From: an uncultured bacterium
GTDB taxonomy: Bacteria; Bacillota_I; Bacilli_A; RF39; UBA660
Assembly: GCA_959020415.1 (NCBI GenBank)
Contig: CAUERX010000001.1
Location: forward strand, 30,905 to 94,904
Length of the DNA: 64,000 nt
Direction of reading: 5' to 3'
Shown: in pieces, positions 24,586-32,363 of the stretch
Position numbering within the stretch: the stretch's first letter is position 1
Layout of the letters: each line of letters opens with the position of its first letter
The notes under the pieces: generated by a model
Told to the model about the DNA's origin: nothing
The model's input: the letters and a program-made list of their open reading frames with translations, nothing else
Database searches by the model: none
Made by a program: the position numbers and the translations under genes

Positions 24586-25266
24586 ATGTCAGTATTTAGA
24601 ATTGAAAAAAACAAAAATTATACAGTGATGTCAAATCATCACTTAAAAGATAAAAATTTAAGTCTTAAAGCAAAGGGTTTATTATCATTTATGTTAAGTT
24701 TACCAGATGACTGGGACTATTCAATGAATGGGTTAGTAGCAGTAAATAAAGAAAATATTAGTGCTATAAGAACAGCTTTGCACGAATTAGAAGAAAATAA
24801 TTATTTAAAAAGAATAAGACAACAAAAGGAAAATGGTAAATTTGTATATGAATATATTATTTATGAAGAGCCACCGTATATAGATTTTCTGCATACGGTA
24901 AATCCGTATACGGAAAATCATACACAAATAAATACTAATATACAAAATACGGATAACAAAGATAAATATGATAAACAAGAATTTCCAATAATAAAAGAAT
25001 TAATAAATAGAAATTTTATAGATAAGAATGATTTAGATATTCCAAAATATTATGATTTATTAAACGAATTATTAGAAGAATATGATTATTATGATGTAGT
25101 TAAAGTTTGTGGGTATATTGCTGATAAATGGAAAGATAATAATGGTTTTGATGAGAATGGGTTACCTATTGAAAATAAGTATGGTTATTTTAAAGCCTCA
25201 TTAATTAATAATTTGGAGAAAATTAATAACTATGTTGAATTAGATTATGAGGACTTGTCTATATGA
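24586..25266 (+). CDS. Replication-initiator-like helix-turn-helix protein (element 4)
   Basis: A 226-aa paralogue of 19951-20616. The N-terminal 90 residues are nearly identical (YTVMSNHHLKDKNLSLKAKGLL, MLSLPDDWDYSMNGLV), while the linker differs and the C-terminal DnaD-like part is again conserved (YYDVVKVCGYIADKW). AAGGAGG lies before the ATG. The relaxase gene starts inside its stop (ATGA overlap at 25263), so replication and mobilisation functions are coupled. It is the first gene after att copy 4, as in element 3. Confidence 0.75.
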   Translation: MSVFRIEKNKNYTVMSNHHLKDKNLSLKAKGLLSFMLSLPDDWDYSMNGLVAVNKENISAIRTALHELEENNYLKRIRQQKENGKFVYEYIIYEEPPYIDFLHTVNPYTENHTQINTNIQNTDNKDKYDKQEFPIIKELINRNFIDKNDLDIPKYYDLLNELLEEYDYYDVVKVCGYIADKWKDNNGFDENGLPIENKYGYFKASLINNLEKINNYVELDYEDLSI

Positions 25267-26495
25267 GTTATGCTATATTTAGAGTACAGGCCATTAATAC
25301 TGTGAGAGATTTATCACAAATAGGTATTCATAATCAGAGAAAAAAACAAGCATATAAAAGTAACCCAGATATTGATATTAGTAAATCAAAAGACAATATA
25401 ACTTTGGTGGCTTGTGAGGATAAGTATTTGCAGGCTTTTGATAGAATGACTAAAGAATATAAAATGCAACACGAAGAAAGAATGAAAACAATGCGAGAAG
25501 ATCGAAAGAAAAGTTATCATAAAATGTTAGATAGTTCAAATAGTGTGGTTGCTGATGAATTTCTTTTTACAGCAACCTCTCGCTTTTTTAAGGGAATGAG
25601 TAAATCTGAAATTATGAAGTGGGCTGATGGTTGTATGGACTTTGTTTATAATGAGTTAGGTTATAAAAAGGAACAAGTCTTACATTCAGTAATTCATATG
25701 GATGAAAAAACACCACACATTCATTGTGTGGTTGTTCCTTTAATTAAAAAATATGATAAAAGATGTAAGAAAGAAAAATATACTATATCTAAAAAGGCTT
25801 ATATCAAAAATAACGAGCATTTAAGCGAGCTTCAAGATAGGTACTGTAAATTACTCAATGATAGAGGTTTCGCCCTAGAAAGGGGCATAAAAGGCAGTAA
25901 AAATGTTAATATGAATGTTAAGCTATTCAGGCAAGTTACTAAAAAATTAAATAATGAAATTAGTAGAGATAATATTGAGCTAGCTAAAGAGTTAAATGAT
26001 TTAGATAATAAGATGAAATCATCGAAAGAATTAGTTATTAATAAAGAGTATGTCAAAGTTAAAAAAGATACTTTTGATAGTATGAATATAGTTATTGATA
26101 AGTCTAAAGAAATTATAAATAAAGCACCTGTTTTAGATAATTTAATGGATGTAGCGAATGAATGTGTTAATGGTTACAAAGAATTAGAAAAAGAAAATAA
26201 AAAATTAACTAAAAAAGTTAATAATTTGCAATATAAAAATAATGAACTTAAAGAAGAAAATAGAAACCTTAAAAACTATATTTATAATTTATTACAAGGT
26301 TTTAAAAAATGGTTTAATAAAATACTTCATTTAGGAGCAGAACAAGATAAAGAACAAGTTGTTGAAGAAATTAATGATTATTATGATAGTGGTTTTTATG
26401 ATAAATATGATTTAGAAGATATTACTCATAATACAACAAAAGAAAAGGAGATAGAAAAAAACATTTATGATGACTATGATATACCTAGTTTATAA
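25263..26495 (+). CDS. mob: MobV-family relaxase (plasmid recombination/mobilisation protein)
   Basis: A 410-aa MobV (Pre/Mob) relaxase. The N-terminal motif I is FRVQAINTVRDLSQIGIHNQR, and the metal-binding HxH motif is HMDEKTPHIHCVVVPL near residue 150. A long charged coiled coil (about 200-340) follows and an acidic tail ends the protein. Relaxases of this type nick the transfer origin and stay bound to the 5' end. No matching oriT is obvious upstream. It overlaps the preceding initiator-like gene by four bases and is followed by a strong terminator. Confidence 0.92.
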   Translation: MSYAIFRVQAINTVRDLSQIGIHNQRKKQAYKSNPDIDISKSKDNITLVACEDKYLQAFDRMTKEYKMQHEERMKTMREDRKKSYHKMLDSSNSVVADEFLFTATSRFFKGMSKSEIMKWADGCMDFVYNELGYKKEQVLHSVIHMDEKTPHIHCVVVPLIKKYDKRCKKEKYTISKKAYIKNNEHLSELQDRYCKLLNDRGFALERGIKGSKNVNMNVKLFRQVTKKLNNEISRDNIELAKELNDLDNKMKSSKELVINKEYVKVKKDTFDSMNIVIDKSKEIINKAPVLDNLMDVANECVNGYKELEKENKKLTKKVNNLQYKNNELKEENRNLKNYIYNLLQGFKKWFNKILHLGAEQDKEQVVEEINDYYDSGFYDKYDLEDITHNTTKEKEIEKNIYDDYDIPSL

Positions 26496-26538
26496 TTGAA
26501 AATAAAGGAAAAATATGGTAAAATATATTTAGATTTAT

Positions 26539-26576
26539 GCAGTATTAAAATTTATGATTTTAATACTGCTGTTTTT
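26539..26576 (+). terminator. Terminator after the relaxase gene
   Basis: A perfect 13-bp stem starting GCAGTATTAAAAT, loop TTATG, then TGTTTTT. It shows that the open frame at 26496-26696 is not a gene. Confidence 0.9.
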
Positions 26577-26699
26577 AGAAATGATATAATGAAAAACTAT
26601 TTAAACAATAAAAAAACAAATGAATTTCCAATTACCAGTTTTAATTATTTTTTTAGTAATTGCAGTCTTAGTATTTATATTGTTTTACGGAGGTAAAGA

Positions 26700-27332
26700 A
26701 TGGCTAACGGTGTTTGTAAAATAAAAAAAATAAGTCCTAAAATATGTATGTTATTATTTTTGCTATTTTTATTATTTATATGTTGTATGTTAATTACAAT
26801 AGATTATAACAATAGTTTATCAAGGATGGGGTTAAGAGTAGATAATTTTAATTGGGAATTAATTAGTATTTTGGTAAATGCTTTAGTGTTATTGTTGGTT
26901 TTTATTTTAACGTATTTGTTAATTGATATTTATAATGTTGAAAAAAATAAAAATAAGAGGAATATAGTAAAACAATTATTAAAAAATGATTATGAAGCGT
27001 GTTTACGTTATTTGGATATCCTTTTAGATAAAGAACAGTTGGTTTATATTTGTAATAAAGTTGATAAAGATAAATTGTTGTGGGAAAACAAGGCATTATT
27101 AGAATATGTTGAAAAAACTTTTAACAATGAAAAAATGATAGTTGACTATGCTTCACAGGGTGTTGTTGATAGTGAATTGTTTGAAAATTATAATCGTGTT
27201 AAAAACACATATAAAGATTTTTTTGTAGGTTTGGTTTGTTTTAGCGATATTGATGAAAGAATTAGCGGTGAATTTGATAATTGGAATAGCCAGTTAAAGA
27301 AGGATATAAAAAAAATATTGGATGAATTATAA
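26700..27332 (+). CDS. Membrane protein of unknown function, paired with AlbA_2 protein
   Basis: A 210-aa protein with two membrane helices, at about residues 15-37 and 52-75. The remaining 130 residues form a charged helical cytoplasmic domain. I do not recognise the family. The start follows ACGGAGGT. The AlbA_2 gene begins 40 bases downstream. The two form the cargo of element 4, flanked by terminators at 26539 and 28169, and together could be a defence or stress module with a membrane partner. Confidence 0.65.
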   Translation: MANGVCKIKKISPKICMLLFLLFLLFICCMLITIDYNNSLSRMGLRVDNFNWELISILVNALVLLLVFILTYLLIDIYNVEKNKNKRNIVKQLLKNDYEACLRYLDILLDKEQLVYICNKVDKDKLLWENKALLEYVEKTFNNEKMIVDYASQGVVDSELFENYNRVKNTYKDFFVGLVCFSDIDERISGEFDNWNSQLKKDIKKILDEL

Positions 27333-27372
27333 ATAAATATATTACAAAATTATAATGTTAGGGAGTGAGATA

Positions 27373-28152
27373 ATGGATTTATTAGATAAGGATAAATTTT
27401 ATAAAGTTTTAACAGAACCTACTATGGAAAATTTTAGATTTTTGTTACAAAATCATACAGGAGAAGAAGATTATTTAGATTTTAAAGCGGACTGGGAAAG
27501 TAATGAGAAAATTGCGAAACATTTGTTGGCTTTAGCTAATTCTGGAGGTGGGTGTATAGTTTTTGGTGTTAAGCAGGAACTTGATGGAACATTTACCATA
27601 AAGGGGCTTTCAAGTTTAAATGATCCGTCTAAATTAAAAGAGGGAATAAAAGGTAAAATTCCTAATACTTTAAAATATCATATCAAAGATTTTGAGTATA
27701 AGTCTGCTGAATATGCTGCTATGAAAAACAAAAAATTTCAATTATTAATTGTAGAGGATGATCCAAAAAATTTGCCATTTGTATGTTGCAGTAATGGCAA
27801 AGATATAAAAGATGGTGCTATATATGTTAGAGATCATACAGAAAGTGTTTTGGCTAACAGTTATCAAATAGATGAAATTATTAATAGGAAATTGAATGCT
27901 AAAAAAATACCTAAAGATAGAAATATGGATTTAGATGAGCACCTTAAGCAATTAAAAATTTTATATAATGAATTAACTTATGTTGAAAGAAATGGTGGAC
28001 TTATATTTAATTTTGGAGCTATAATGAAAAATATTATTGGAAATGGTATGGTTGTTAAAAAAGAAATGTATCCAAAAGAAGATTATGAAGATTTTATTGT
28101 AAGAGTTTTAAATTCCAAGAAAAAAAGAATAGAAGAAGAATTGGATATTTAA
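27373..28152 (+). CDS. AlbA_2 (Schlafen-like) domain protein
   Basis: A 259-aa protein with an AlbA_2 domain at about residues 20-170. Typical features are EDYLDFKADW, then IAKHLLALANSGGGCIVFGV, and a late IYVRDHTESVLA. AlbA_2 domains bind nucleic acid or nucleotides and occur in Schlafen-like nucleases, regulators and antiphage proteins. The C-terminal 80 residues are unrecognised. AGGGAGTGAG lies before the ATG at 27373, so the earlier ATG at 27355 is not used. Confidence 0.82.
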   Translation: MDLLDKDKFYKVLTEPTMENFRFLLQNHTGEEDYLDFKADWESNEKIAKHLLALANSGGGCIVFGVKQELDGTFTIKGLSSLNDPSKLKEGIKGKIPNTLKYHIKDFEYKSAEYAAMKNKKFQLLIVEDDPKNLPFVCCSNGKDIKDGAIYVRDHTESVLANSYQIDEIINRKLNAKKIPKDRNMDLDEHLKQLKILYNELTYVERNGGLIFNFGAIMKNIIGNGMVVKKEMYPKEDYEDFIVRVLNSKKKRIEEELDI

Positions 28153-28168
28153 TTATAGTAACACACTA

Positions 28169-28245
28169 CGCTATTGGCAGAGCCAATAGCGATTTTCCTA
28201 GCGTAAACAATGTAAGTAATTGGTTTAGCTCTAATGAGCTAAACC
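28169..28245 (+). terminator. Double hairpin after the AlbA_2 gene
   Basis: The first hairpin is CGCTATTGGC, loop AGA, GCCAATAGCG. The second is GGTTTAGCTC, loop TAAT, GAGCTAAACC, then TTTTT. The second is a convincing terminator for the plus strand. Confidence 0.85.
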
Positions 28246-28248
28246 TTT

Positions 28249-28605
28249 TTAATATAAGTTTTCATTGATTTGATTAAATGGAACTGGAGAACTTAATATT
28301 AGTGGTTTGTCAGAAATAATAGATATGTTATATTTTTCCTTTAATATAATTTTAGAGTTTTCTATAATTTTATTCCATTCCTGATTAGTGTAACAATTAT
28401 CGGCTGTACTGCTGTTAGCCATTCCTAGATAATCTGTGTTATCTTCTCTGTAATATTTTAGCCATAACATTGCATAATGAGCTATATCTTCGGAAATTCT
28501 AACTGCTTTATATGCGTTATATCTGTCATACATTAAATCTAGTTTTTTTAATTTTTCTCCAGCAATGTCTTTGCCATCATCTTCTGTTAATTCATTGTAA
28601 TACAT
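28249..28605 (-). CDS. Conserved element protein of unknown function (copy 2)
   Basis: A 118-aa paralogue of 22038-22394 with the same blocks (SEDIAHYAMLWLKYYREDNTDY, NQEWNKIIENSKIILKEKYN, PFNQI). GGAGGG lies five bases before the ATG at 28605, so the frame from 28629 is shortened. It is divergent from a small HTH gene, as in element 3. Retention in two different elements next to a regulator suggests an element-maintenance or control function. No known motif is visible. Confidence 0.66.
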   Translation of the reverse strand: MYYNELTEDDGKDIAGEKLKKLDLMYDRYNAYKAVRISEDIAHYAMLWLKYYREDNTDYLGMANSSTADNCYTNQEWNKIIENSKIILKEKYNISIISDKPLILSSPVPFNQINENLY

Positions 28606-28693
28606 TATTTCCCTCCTCTCATCTTTCACTTATAGTGGAAGTATTGTAAAAATTATCTCATATTCATTATACAATTGTCAAGACTATGAGTGG

Positions 28694-28710
28694 TATCACT
28701 TTTGGTGATA
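28694..28710. promoter_or_regulatory. Inverted repeat before the small HTH gene
   Basis: TATCAC, five bases, GTGATA. It sits just before the ribosome site of the HTH gene, a probable operator comparable to the one at 22470. Confidence 0.5.
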
Positions 28711-28728
28711 TATGGGAGGTTAATGAGT

Positions 28729-28947
28729 ATGAGGGCAGAAATAACAAAATTAGAGCCAAAAGATATTTTATTATTGATAAGAGAATGGGATGAGGAAACC
28801 CAAGAAGAGTTTGCAAAATCAGTTCATAGGAGTTATTCATCAATTACTAAAATGGAAACAGGGGATAGAAATATTTATTTGCATACTTTTCTTGAATGGT
28901 GTAAGTTAAAAGGGATTAAAGTAACTATGGAGAAAATAAAAAGATAA
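28729..28947 (+). CDS. Small XRE-type HTH protein (element 4)
   Basis: A 72-aa single-HTH protein (WDEETQEEFAKSVHRSYSSITKMETG) ending GIKVTMEKIKR, like the 70-aa protein at 22547. GGGAGG is nine bases before the ATG at 28729. Another in-frame ATG at 28723 is closer to it. The stop lies in a bidirectional terminator shared with the convergent XRE gene. It probably regulates itself and the divergent 118-aa gene. Confidence 0.78.
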   Translation: MRAEITKLEPKDILLLIREWDEETQEEFAKSVHRSYSSITKMETGDRNIYLHTFLEWCKLKGIKVTMEKIKR

Positions 28948-28978
28948 CGGGTTCAGTAATTTATTCGTTATCTTTTTT
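28938..28978. terminator. Bidirectional terminator between convergent regulators
   Basis: AAAAAGATAACG pairs with CGTTATCTTTTT. It overlaps both stop codons and has a T run in either direction. Confidence 0.85.
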
Positions 28979-29578
28979 ATTTAATTCTAAATTAGAATAT
29001 GTTATATAGGTTGGTTTTGATTTATTATCGTGTAAGGTGCTTCTTTCTATTAACGTATCGAATTTAGGATATTTACTTTTGTCGAATTTTTCTAAATTAG
29101 GTTTCATTAAACGAGATACTTCTTTTAATTGTTCTAGTATTTCTTCCATTGTAATTTGATTATTATAAAATTCGGGGTGTTCTATTCTATCAATTAAATC
29201 AACATATATATTTTTGCATTCTAAAGCATTCCTTCTTCTTTTATCAATATCATCTAAAACATCAGAATAAAACTTTTGATAACTTTCTATTGCCTTGCGA
29301 TAATCTTCGGTAGATCGTTTTTCCTCCCTGTTTCTTCCCCAGTTTATATCTATATCACTATAACCAGCTAATTCCATAAGTTTTACTAAACTTAAGTCTA
29401 ATACTTCGGCTATTCCTTTTAAATATAAAACATTTGGTTTTTGCCTTTTACCAGCTTCAATTCTTGATACTTCAGCGCTATCCATATTTGCAAGTTTAGC
29501 TAATTGTCTTTGTGATATACCTTTACTCTCACGAGCTGTTGAAATTAATTGACCTAATTCAGTTTGATTTTTAGCCAT
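28961..29578 (-). CDS. XRE-family repressor of element 4
   Basis: A 205-aa CI-like regulator. Residues 5-62 hold the HTH (LGQLISTARESKGISQRQLA, MDSAEVSRIEAGKRQKP), then LSLVKLMELAGYSD and a helical C-terminal half. No ImmA protease partner or LexA-like peptidase domain is seen. AGAGGTG precedes the ATG at 29578, so a longer frame from 29695 is rejected, as it would cover the operators. It diverges from the gene at 29734 across a control region with three copies of a 7-base motif, as in a phage-type switch. Confidence 0.85.
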   Translation of the reverse strand: MAKNQTELGQLISTARESKGISQRQLAKLANMDSAEVSRIEAGKRQKPNVLYLKGIAEVLDLSLVKLMELAGYSDIDINWGRNREEKRSTEDYRKAIESYQKFYSDVLDDIDKRRRNALECKNIYVDLIDRIEHPEFYNNQITMEEILEQLKEVSRLMKPNLEKFDKSKYPKFDTLIERSTLHDNKSKPTYITYSNLELNKKDNE

Positions 29579-29624
29579 AATAAACACCTCTTTTTCACTT
29601 GCTGTTGATAGTTTATCACAAAAT

Positions 29625-29712
29625 GATGTAAAAATCAATATTTTTTTCAAAAAAGTGTTGACAATTACATCAATAGAGTATATACTATTTTGCAAATGAT
29701 GTAATTTACATC
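29625..29712. promoter_or_regulatory. Operator region of the XRE repressor
   Basis: The half-site GATGTAA occurs at 29625-29631. Its complement TTACATC is at 29665-29671, inside the promoter spacer. A full palindrome GATGTAATTTACATC is at 29698-29712. Binding at the last two would block the rightward promoter. Confidence 0.8.
29658..29686 (+). promoter_or_regulatory. Rightward promoter controlled by the XRE repressor
   Basis: TTGACA (29658-29663), a 17-base spacer and TATACT (29681-29686). A near-consensus promoter with a repressor half-site in the spacer, driving the gene at 29734. Confidence 0.85.
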
Positions 29713-29733
29713 ACTAGAAAGGAGGGAAAAATA

Positions 29734-29994
29734 CTGAATAAAGTACAACACTTGATACCTGACAAAGTCTGGAAAGACAAAAGGGTAAAGTCAGAAGGTA
29801 AACTGATATATAGTTATCTATATACCAAGTCCAATGGTAGATTACTCACAAACTTAAATGTCGGGGAGTTACAACAAGTAGTTCAAATAAGTAATCAAGG
29901 GCTTAAAAGAAATCTTGAAAAACTGGAACAAACCAAATATCTATTCTACAAAGAATATGATACAGGGATGTATACCATACATTTACTAAAATAG
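29734..29994 (+). CDS. Small HTH-like protein, probably starting at CTG
   Basis: An 86-aa protein with a winged-helix appearance (LIPDKVWKDKRVKSEGKLIYSYLYTKS, LQQVVQISNQGLKRNLEKLEQ). The only ribosome site, AAAGGAGGG, lies eight bases before CTG at 29734. The next usable start, TTG at 29752, is 26 bases away. CTG initiation, or a mutated ATG, is therefore likely. It is the first gene under the repressed promoter and may be the activator or replication protein of the element. The family was not recognised. Confidence 0.6.
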   Translation: MNKVQHLIPDKVWKDKRVKSEGKLIYSYLYTKSNGRLLTNLNVGELQQVVQISNQGLKRNLEKLEQTKYLFYKEYDTGMYTIHLLK

Positions 29995-30193
29995 TTAAAA
30001 CATTTAGTAATATTAGGTACAGTAAGATGAAAGGCTTATGTTAGTACCTTTTCTATAAAACATATAGAATAAAATTTCTAAAACATCAAAGGGAATAACA
30101 ATTATTCCCTTATAGGGGTACTCTGCCTTTTTGATAAAGTATACAATTTTGTAATCACTCGTGATAAAATGAATATCGGAAAGGAGGATAGAT
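29995..30193 (+). other. Non-coding stretch with two hairpins
   Basis: It contains a hairpin (AGGTAC paired with GTACCT, with an inner GTAAG/CTTAT stem, 30014-30050) and a second, AAGGGAATAA with TTATTCCCTT (30089-30111). Neither has a clear T run. They may be a leader or attenuator before the excision-integration genes. Confidence 0.45.
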
Positions 30194-30484
30194 ATGTCTT
30201 ATAGTGAATTGTTTAAAATATTATTAAAACCGTGGGCTAGTGTAAATGAAATAATGAGTATTGCTAACTGTGGCAAAGATAGTGCTACTCAAATAAGAGA
30301 TAATATTATAGCTCAAATAAAAAAAGAAAATAAGGAAATTCCTTATAGTAAAAAAATTGTAGTACCAACAGAAAAAGTTATTGAATATCTAAATCTTGAT
30401 GTTGATGATATTAAGAATATGGCTTTCAGCGAACAAGAATTTATGAATTGTAGGACAAATGTAAATGCCAGTTTATCAAAATAA
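30194..30484 (+). CDS. DUF3173 excisionase-like protein (element 4)
   Basis: A 96-aa paralogue of 22983-23276: EIMSIANCGKDSATQIRDNI, KEIPYSKKIVVPTEKVIEYLNLDVDDIKNM. GGAAAGGAGG precedes the ATG. As in element 3, the integrase start lies 20 bases before its stop. It is a probable directionality factor for the adjoining integrase. Confidence 0.83.
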   Translation: MSYSELFKILLKPWASVNEIMSIANCGKDSATQIRDNIIAQIKKENKEIPYSKKIVVPTEKVIEYLNLDVDDIKNMAFSEQEFMNCRTNVNASLSK

Positions 30485-31543
30485 AAAAACAAAACAATGG
30501 AAGTTTAGAACTTATGCCGAAGATTTTTACGGGCAAAGAAAACAATTTCAAAAAAGTGGTTTTAGGACAAAAAAAGAAGCTATACAAGCTGAAATGGAGT
30601 TTAAAAATAAATATAGTAATGGTTGTGTAATATGACTTTTGGCGAATTATGGGAAATATATGAAAAACATATTGAATTAAAATTGAAATATAACTCATAT
30701 AGAACGATAAAAACTAGAGTTGAAAAACATATATTACCATATTTTAAAGATTATAAACTTGAAATGATTAATGCTGCTATATATACAAGATGGCAAAAGT
30801 TAATGGAAGATAAAGGTTATAGTTATAAGTATAAAAGTTCAATGCACGGTACAATAAGAACTATGTTAAATTATGCTATTAAATTCTATGGTTTGGAAAC
30901 AAACATTGCAAGTAAGGTTGGAAACTTTTCTAAAAGAAATGAAATTCCGAAACAACCAGATGTTTGGTCTTATGAAGAATTTAAAAAATTTATTGATGTA
31001 GTTGATAATGATATGTATAAATTATTCTTTGAAACACTTTATTACACAGGAATAAGAAAAGGCGAATGTTTAGCGCTTACCTGGAATGATTTACAAGGAA
31101 AATATTTATATATTAATAAAACTATGACTAGGCAAAAAATAGATGGTGTAAATCAGGTTAATAGTCCAAAAACAACCACATCACATAGAAAAGTAAAAAT
31201 CACAGAAAATTTGTTATTAAAATTAAATGCTTATAAAGAAAGATGTCATAAGTTTGTAGGGTTTGAAAATAGTTGGTACATATTTGGTTGTTTGAAACCA
31301 CTTTCTACGACAACAGTAGCGAGAAAGAAAGATTTATATTGTGAAAAAGCTGGAGTTAAGAAAATAAAAATACACGACTTTAGGCATAGTCATGTATCTT
31401 TGTTATTATCAAAGAATGTTCCTATAACAGTTATTGCGGACCGATTAGGACATTCCGATAAGGAAATCACCCTTAATACTTATTCACATATGTTACCAGG
31501 CGACGAAAATAAAGCAGTTGACGCACTGGAAAATTTAGAATAA
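30465..31543 (+). pseudogene. Tyrosine integrase with a frameshift after the arm-binding domain (element 4)
   Basis: The first 56 codons from the ATG at 30465 encode the arm-binding domain (MPVYQNKKTKQWKFRTYAED, FQKSGFRTKKEAIQAEMEF) and stop at TGA 30633. The core-binding and catalytic domains continue in another frame from about 30623 to 31543, with TGIRKGECLALTW, HDFRHSHVSLLL and TLNTYSHMLPGDE all intact. A single shift near 30625 separates the halves. The second part could be translated alone (306 aa) but would lack arm-site binding. Programmed frameshifting is possible, but no classic slippery heptamer is seen. Confidence 0.85.
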
Positions 31544-31600
31544 AAAAACCAAGTTCTTAAAAATAAGAATATTTTAAGTATTTAAACTAGTGATTATATA

Positions 31601-31632
31601 ATTAAACCCTTGATAAACAAGGGACAATTAAC
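31601..31632 (+). repeat. Hairpin at the right end of element 4
   Basis: An imperfect stem around AACCCTTG, loop ATAAA, CAAGGG. It matches the position and sequence style of the hairpins at 17587 and 24397. Confidence 0.65.
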
Positions 31633-31637
31633 AAATA

Positions 31638-31714
31638 TGGTGGAGAATAAGGGATTCGAACCCTTGACCCCCTGCGTGCAAAGCAGGTACTCTAGCCAAC
31701 TGAGCTAATTCCCC
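31638..31714 (-). tRNA. tRNA-Ala (TGC), integration target
   Basis: A 77-nt cloverleaf on the minus strand. The anticodon loop TTTGCAC gives TGC. The acceptor GGGGAAT pairs with ATTCTCC, and CCA is encoded. Its last 16 bases (31638-31653 as complement) are the att core repeated at 15776, 17625, 19801 and 24434. The tRNA is intact, so insertion preserved its function. Confidence 0.96.
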
Positions 31715-31735
31715 AAAAATTGAGACTGCTTATAA

Positions 31736-31764
31736 ATTATAACATGTTATTTAGAAAAAATCAA
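31736..31764 (-). promoter_or_regulatory. Promoter of tRNA-Ala
   Basis: On the minus strand: TTGATT, a 17-base spacer, TATAAT, then 21 bases to the tRNA. Confidence 0.75.
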
Positions 31765-31909
31765 TATATTTGTGAAAAAAAGTTATATTACTATATTATA
31801 CATCATTAAAAAATATATTACTGAATTTGTTATTTTATGGGTTACCATACTTTTGATAAATTGTTCTTCGACATAAATTATATTGTAGATGCAGATTAGG
31901 AGGAATACA

Positions 31910-32302
31910 GTGACAACAATCCAAGTAATTTTATCAACAGTTGGTGGCTTTTTAGGTCAGTTTTTTGGTGGCTTTGATATGCTGATGATGACACTTGTAT
32001 CTTTTGTAATAATGGATTATTTAACAGGTGTAATGCAGGCAATAGTGCATCATAAATTATGCAGTAAGGTTGGCTTTAAGGGAATATTTAAAAAGATATT
32101 GATTTTTTTTATAGTAGGAATTGCGGTAAGTTTGGATGAGACGTTTGGAACAACTAATTTAAGATATATTGCAATAGTATTTTACATAGTAAATGAGGGA
32201 ATTTCAGTAATTGAAAACGCAATAGACTTAGGATTACCAATTCCCGACAAAATAAAAGCTGTTTTGGATAAATTAAATGAAGAAAAGGTGGAAAGTGGTT
32301 AA
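31910..32302 (+). CDS. Holin family protein (Phage_holin_4 / TcdE-UtxA type)
   Basis: A 130-aa membrane protein of the phage-lysis holin/TcdE-type family. It has FDMLMMTLVSFVIMDYLTGVMQAIVHHKL, three or four hydrophobic segments, then IVNEGISVIENAIDLGLPIPDKIKAVLDKL. AGGAGG is seven bases before GTG at 31910, so the frame from 31889 is shortened. It lies just outside the element array on the chromosomal side. No endolysin adjoins it. It may have been domesticated for lysis, for example at mother-cell release, but this is speculative. Confidence 0.82.
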   Translation: MTTIQVILSTVGGFLGQFFGGFDMLMMTLVSFVIMDYLTGVMQAIVHHKLCSKVGFKGIFKKILIFFIVGIAVSLDETFGTTNLRYIAIVFYIVNEGISVIENAIDLGLPIPDKIKAVLDKLNEEKVESG

Positions 32303-32363
32303 CTACTTTTTTTTTAGTATCAATATATATGTACTTTGTGCTATAATTTAAATAGGTGGTTTG

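Larger units (their letters stand above)
24434..31637. mobile_element. Integrated mobilisable element 4
   Basis: Bounded by att copy 4 and the tRNA-Ala gene. It carries an initiator-like protein, a MobV relaxase, a membrane protein/AlbA_2 pair, a regulator pair, an XRE repressor with operators, DUF3173 and a frameshifted integrase. There are no type IV secretion genes, so it is an integrative mobilisable element that would need a helper. Confidence 0.85.

Noticed and set aside
26496..26696. 66-codon open frame after the relaxase gene
   Set aside because: It starts at TTG without a ribosome site and runs through a perfect intrinsic terminator hairpin (26539-26576).
26620..26724. 34-codon hydrophobic frame starting MNFQLPVLIIFL
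   Set aside because: It has no ribosome site and overlaps the better-supported membrane gene at 26700. It could be real but is not supported.
15776..31653. Repeated TGGTGGAGAATAAGG as a CRISPR array
   Set aside because: Only five copies, 1.8 to 7.2 kb apart. They match the tRNA-Ala end and coincide with element borders, so they are att sites.
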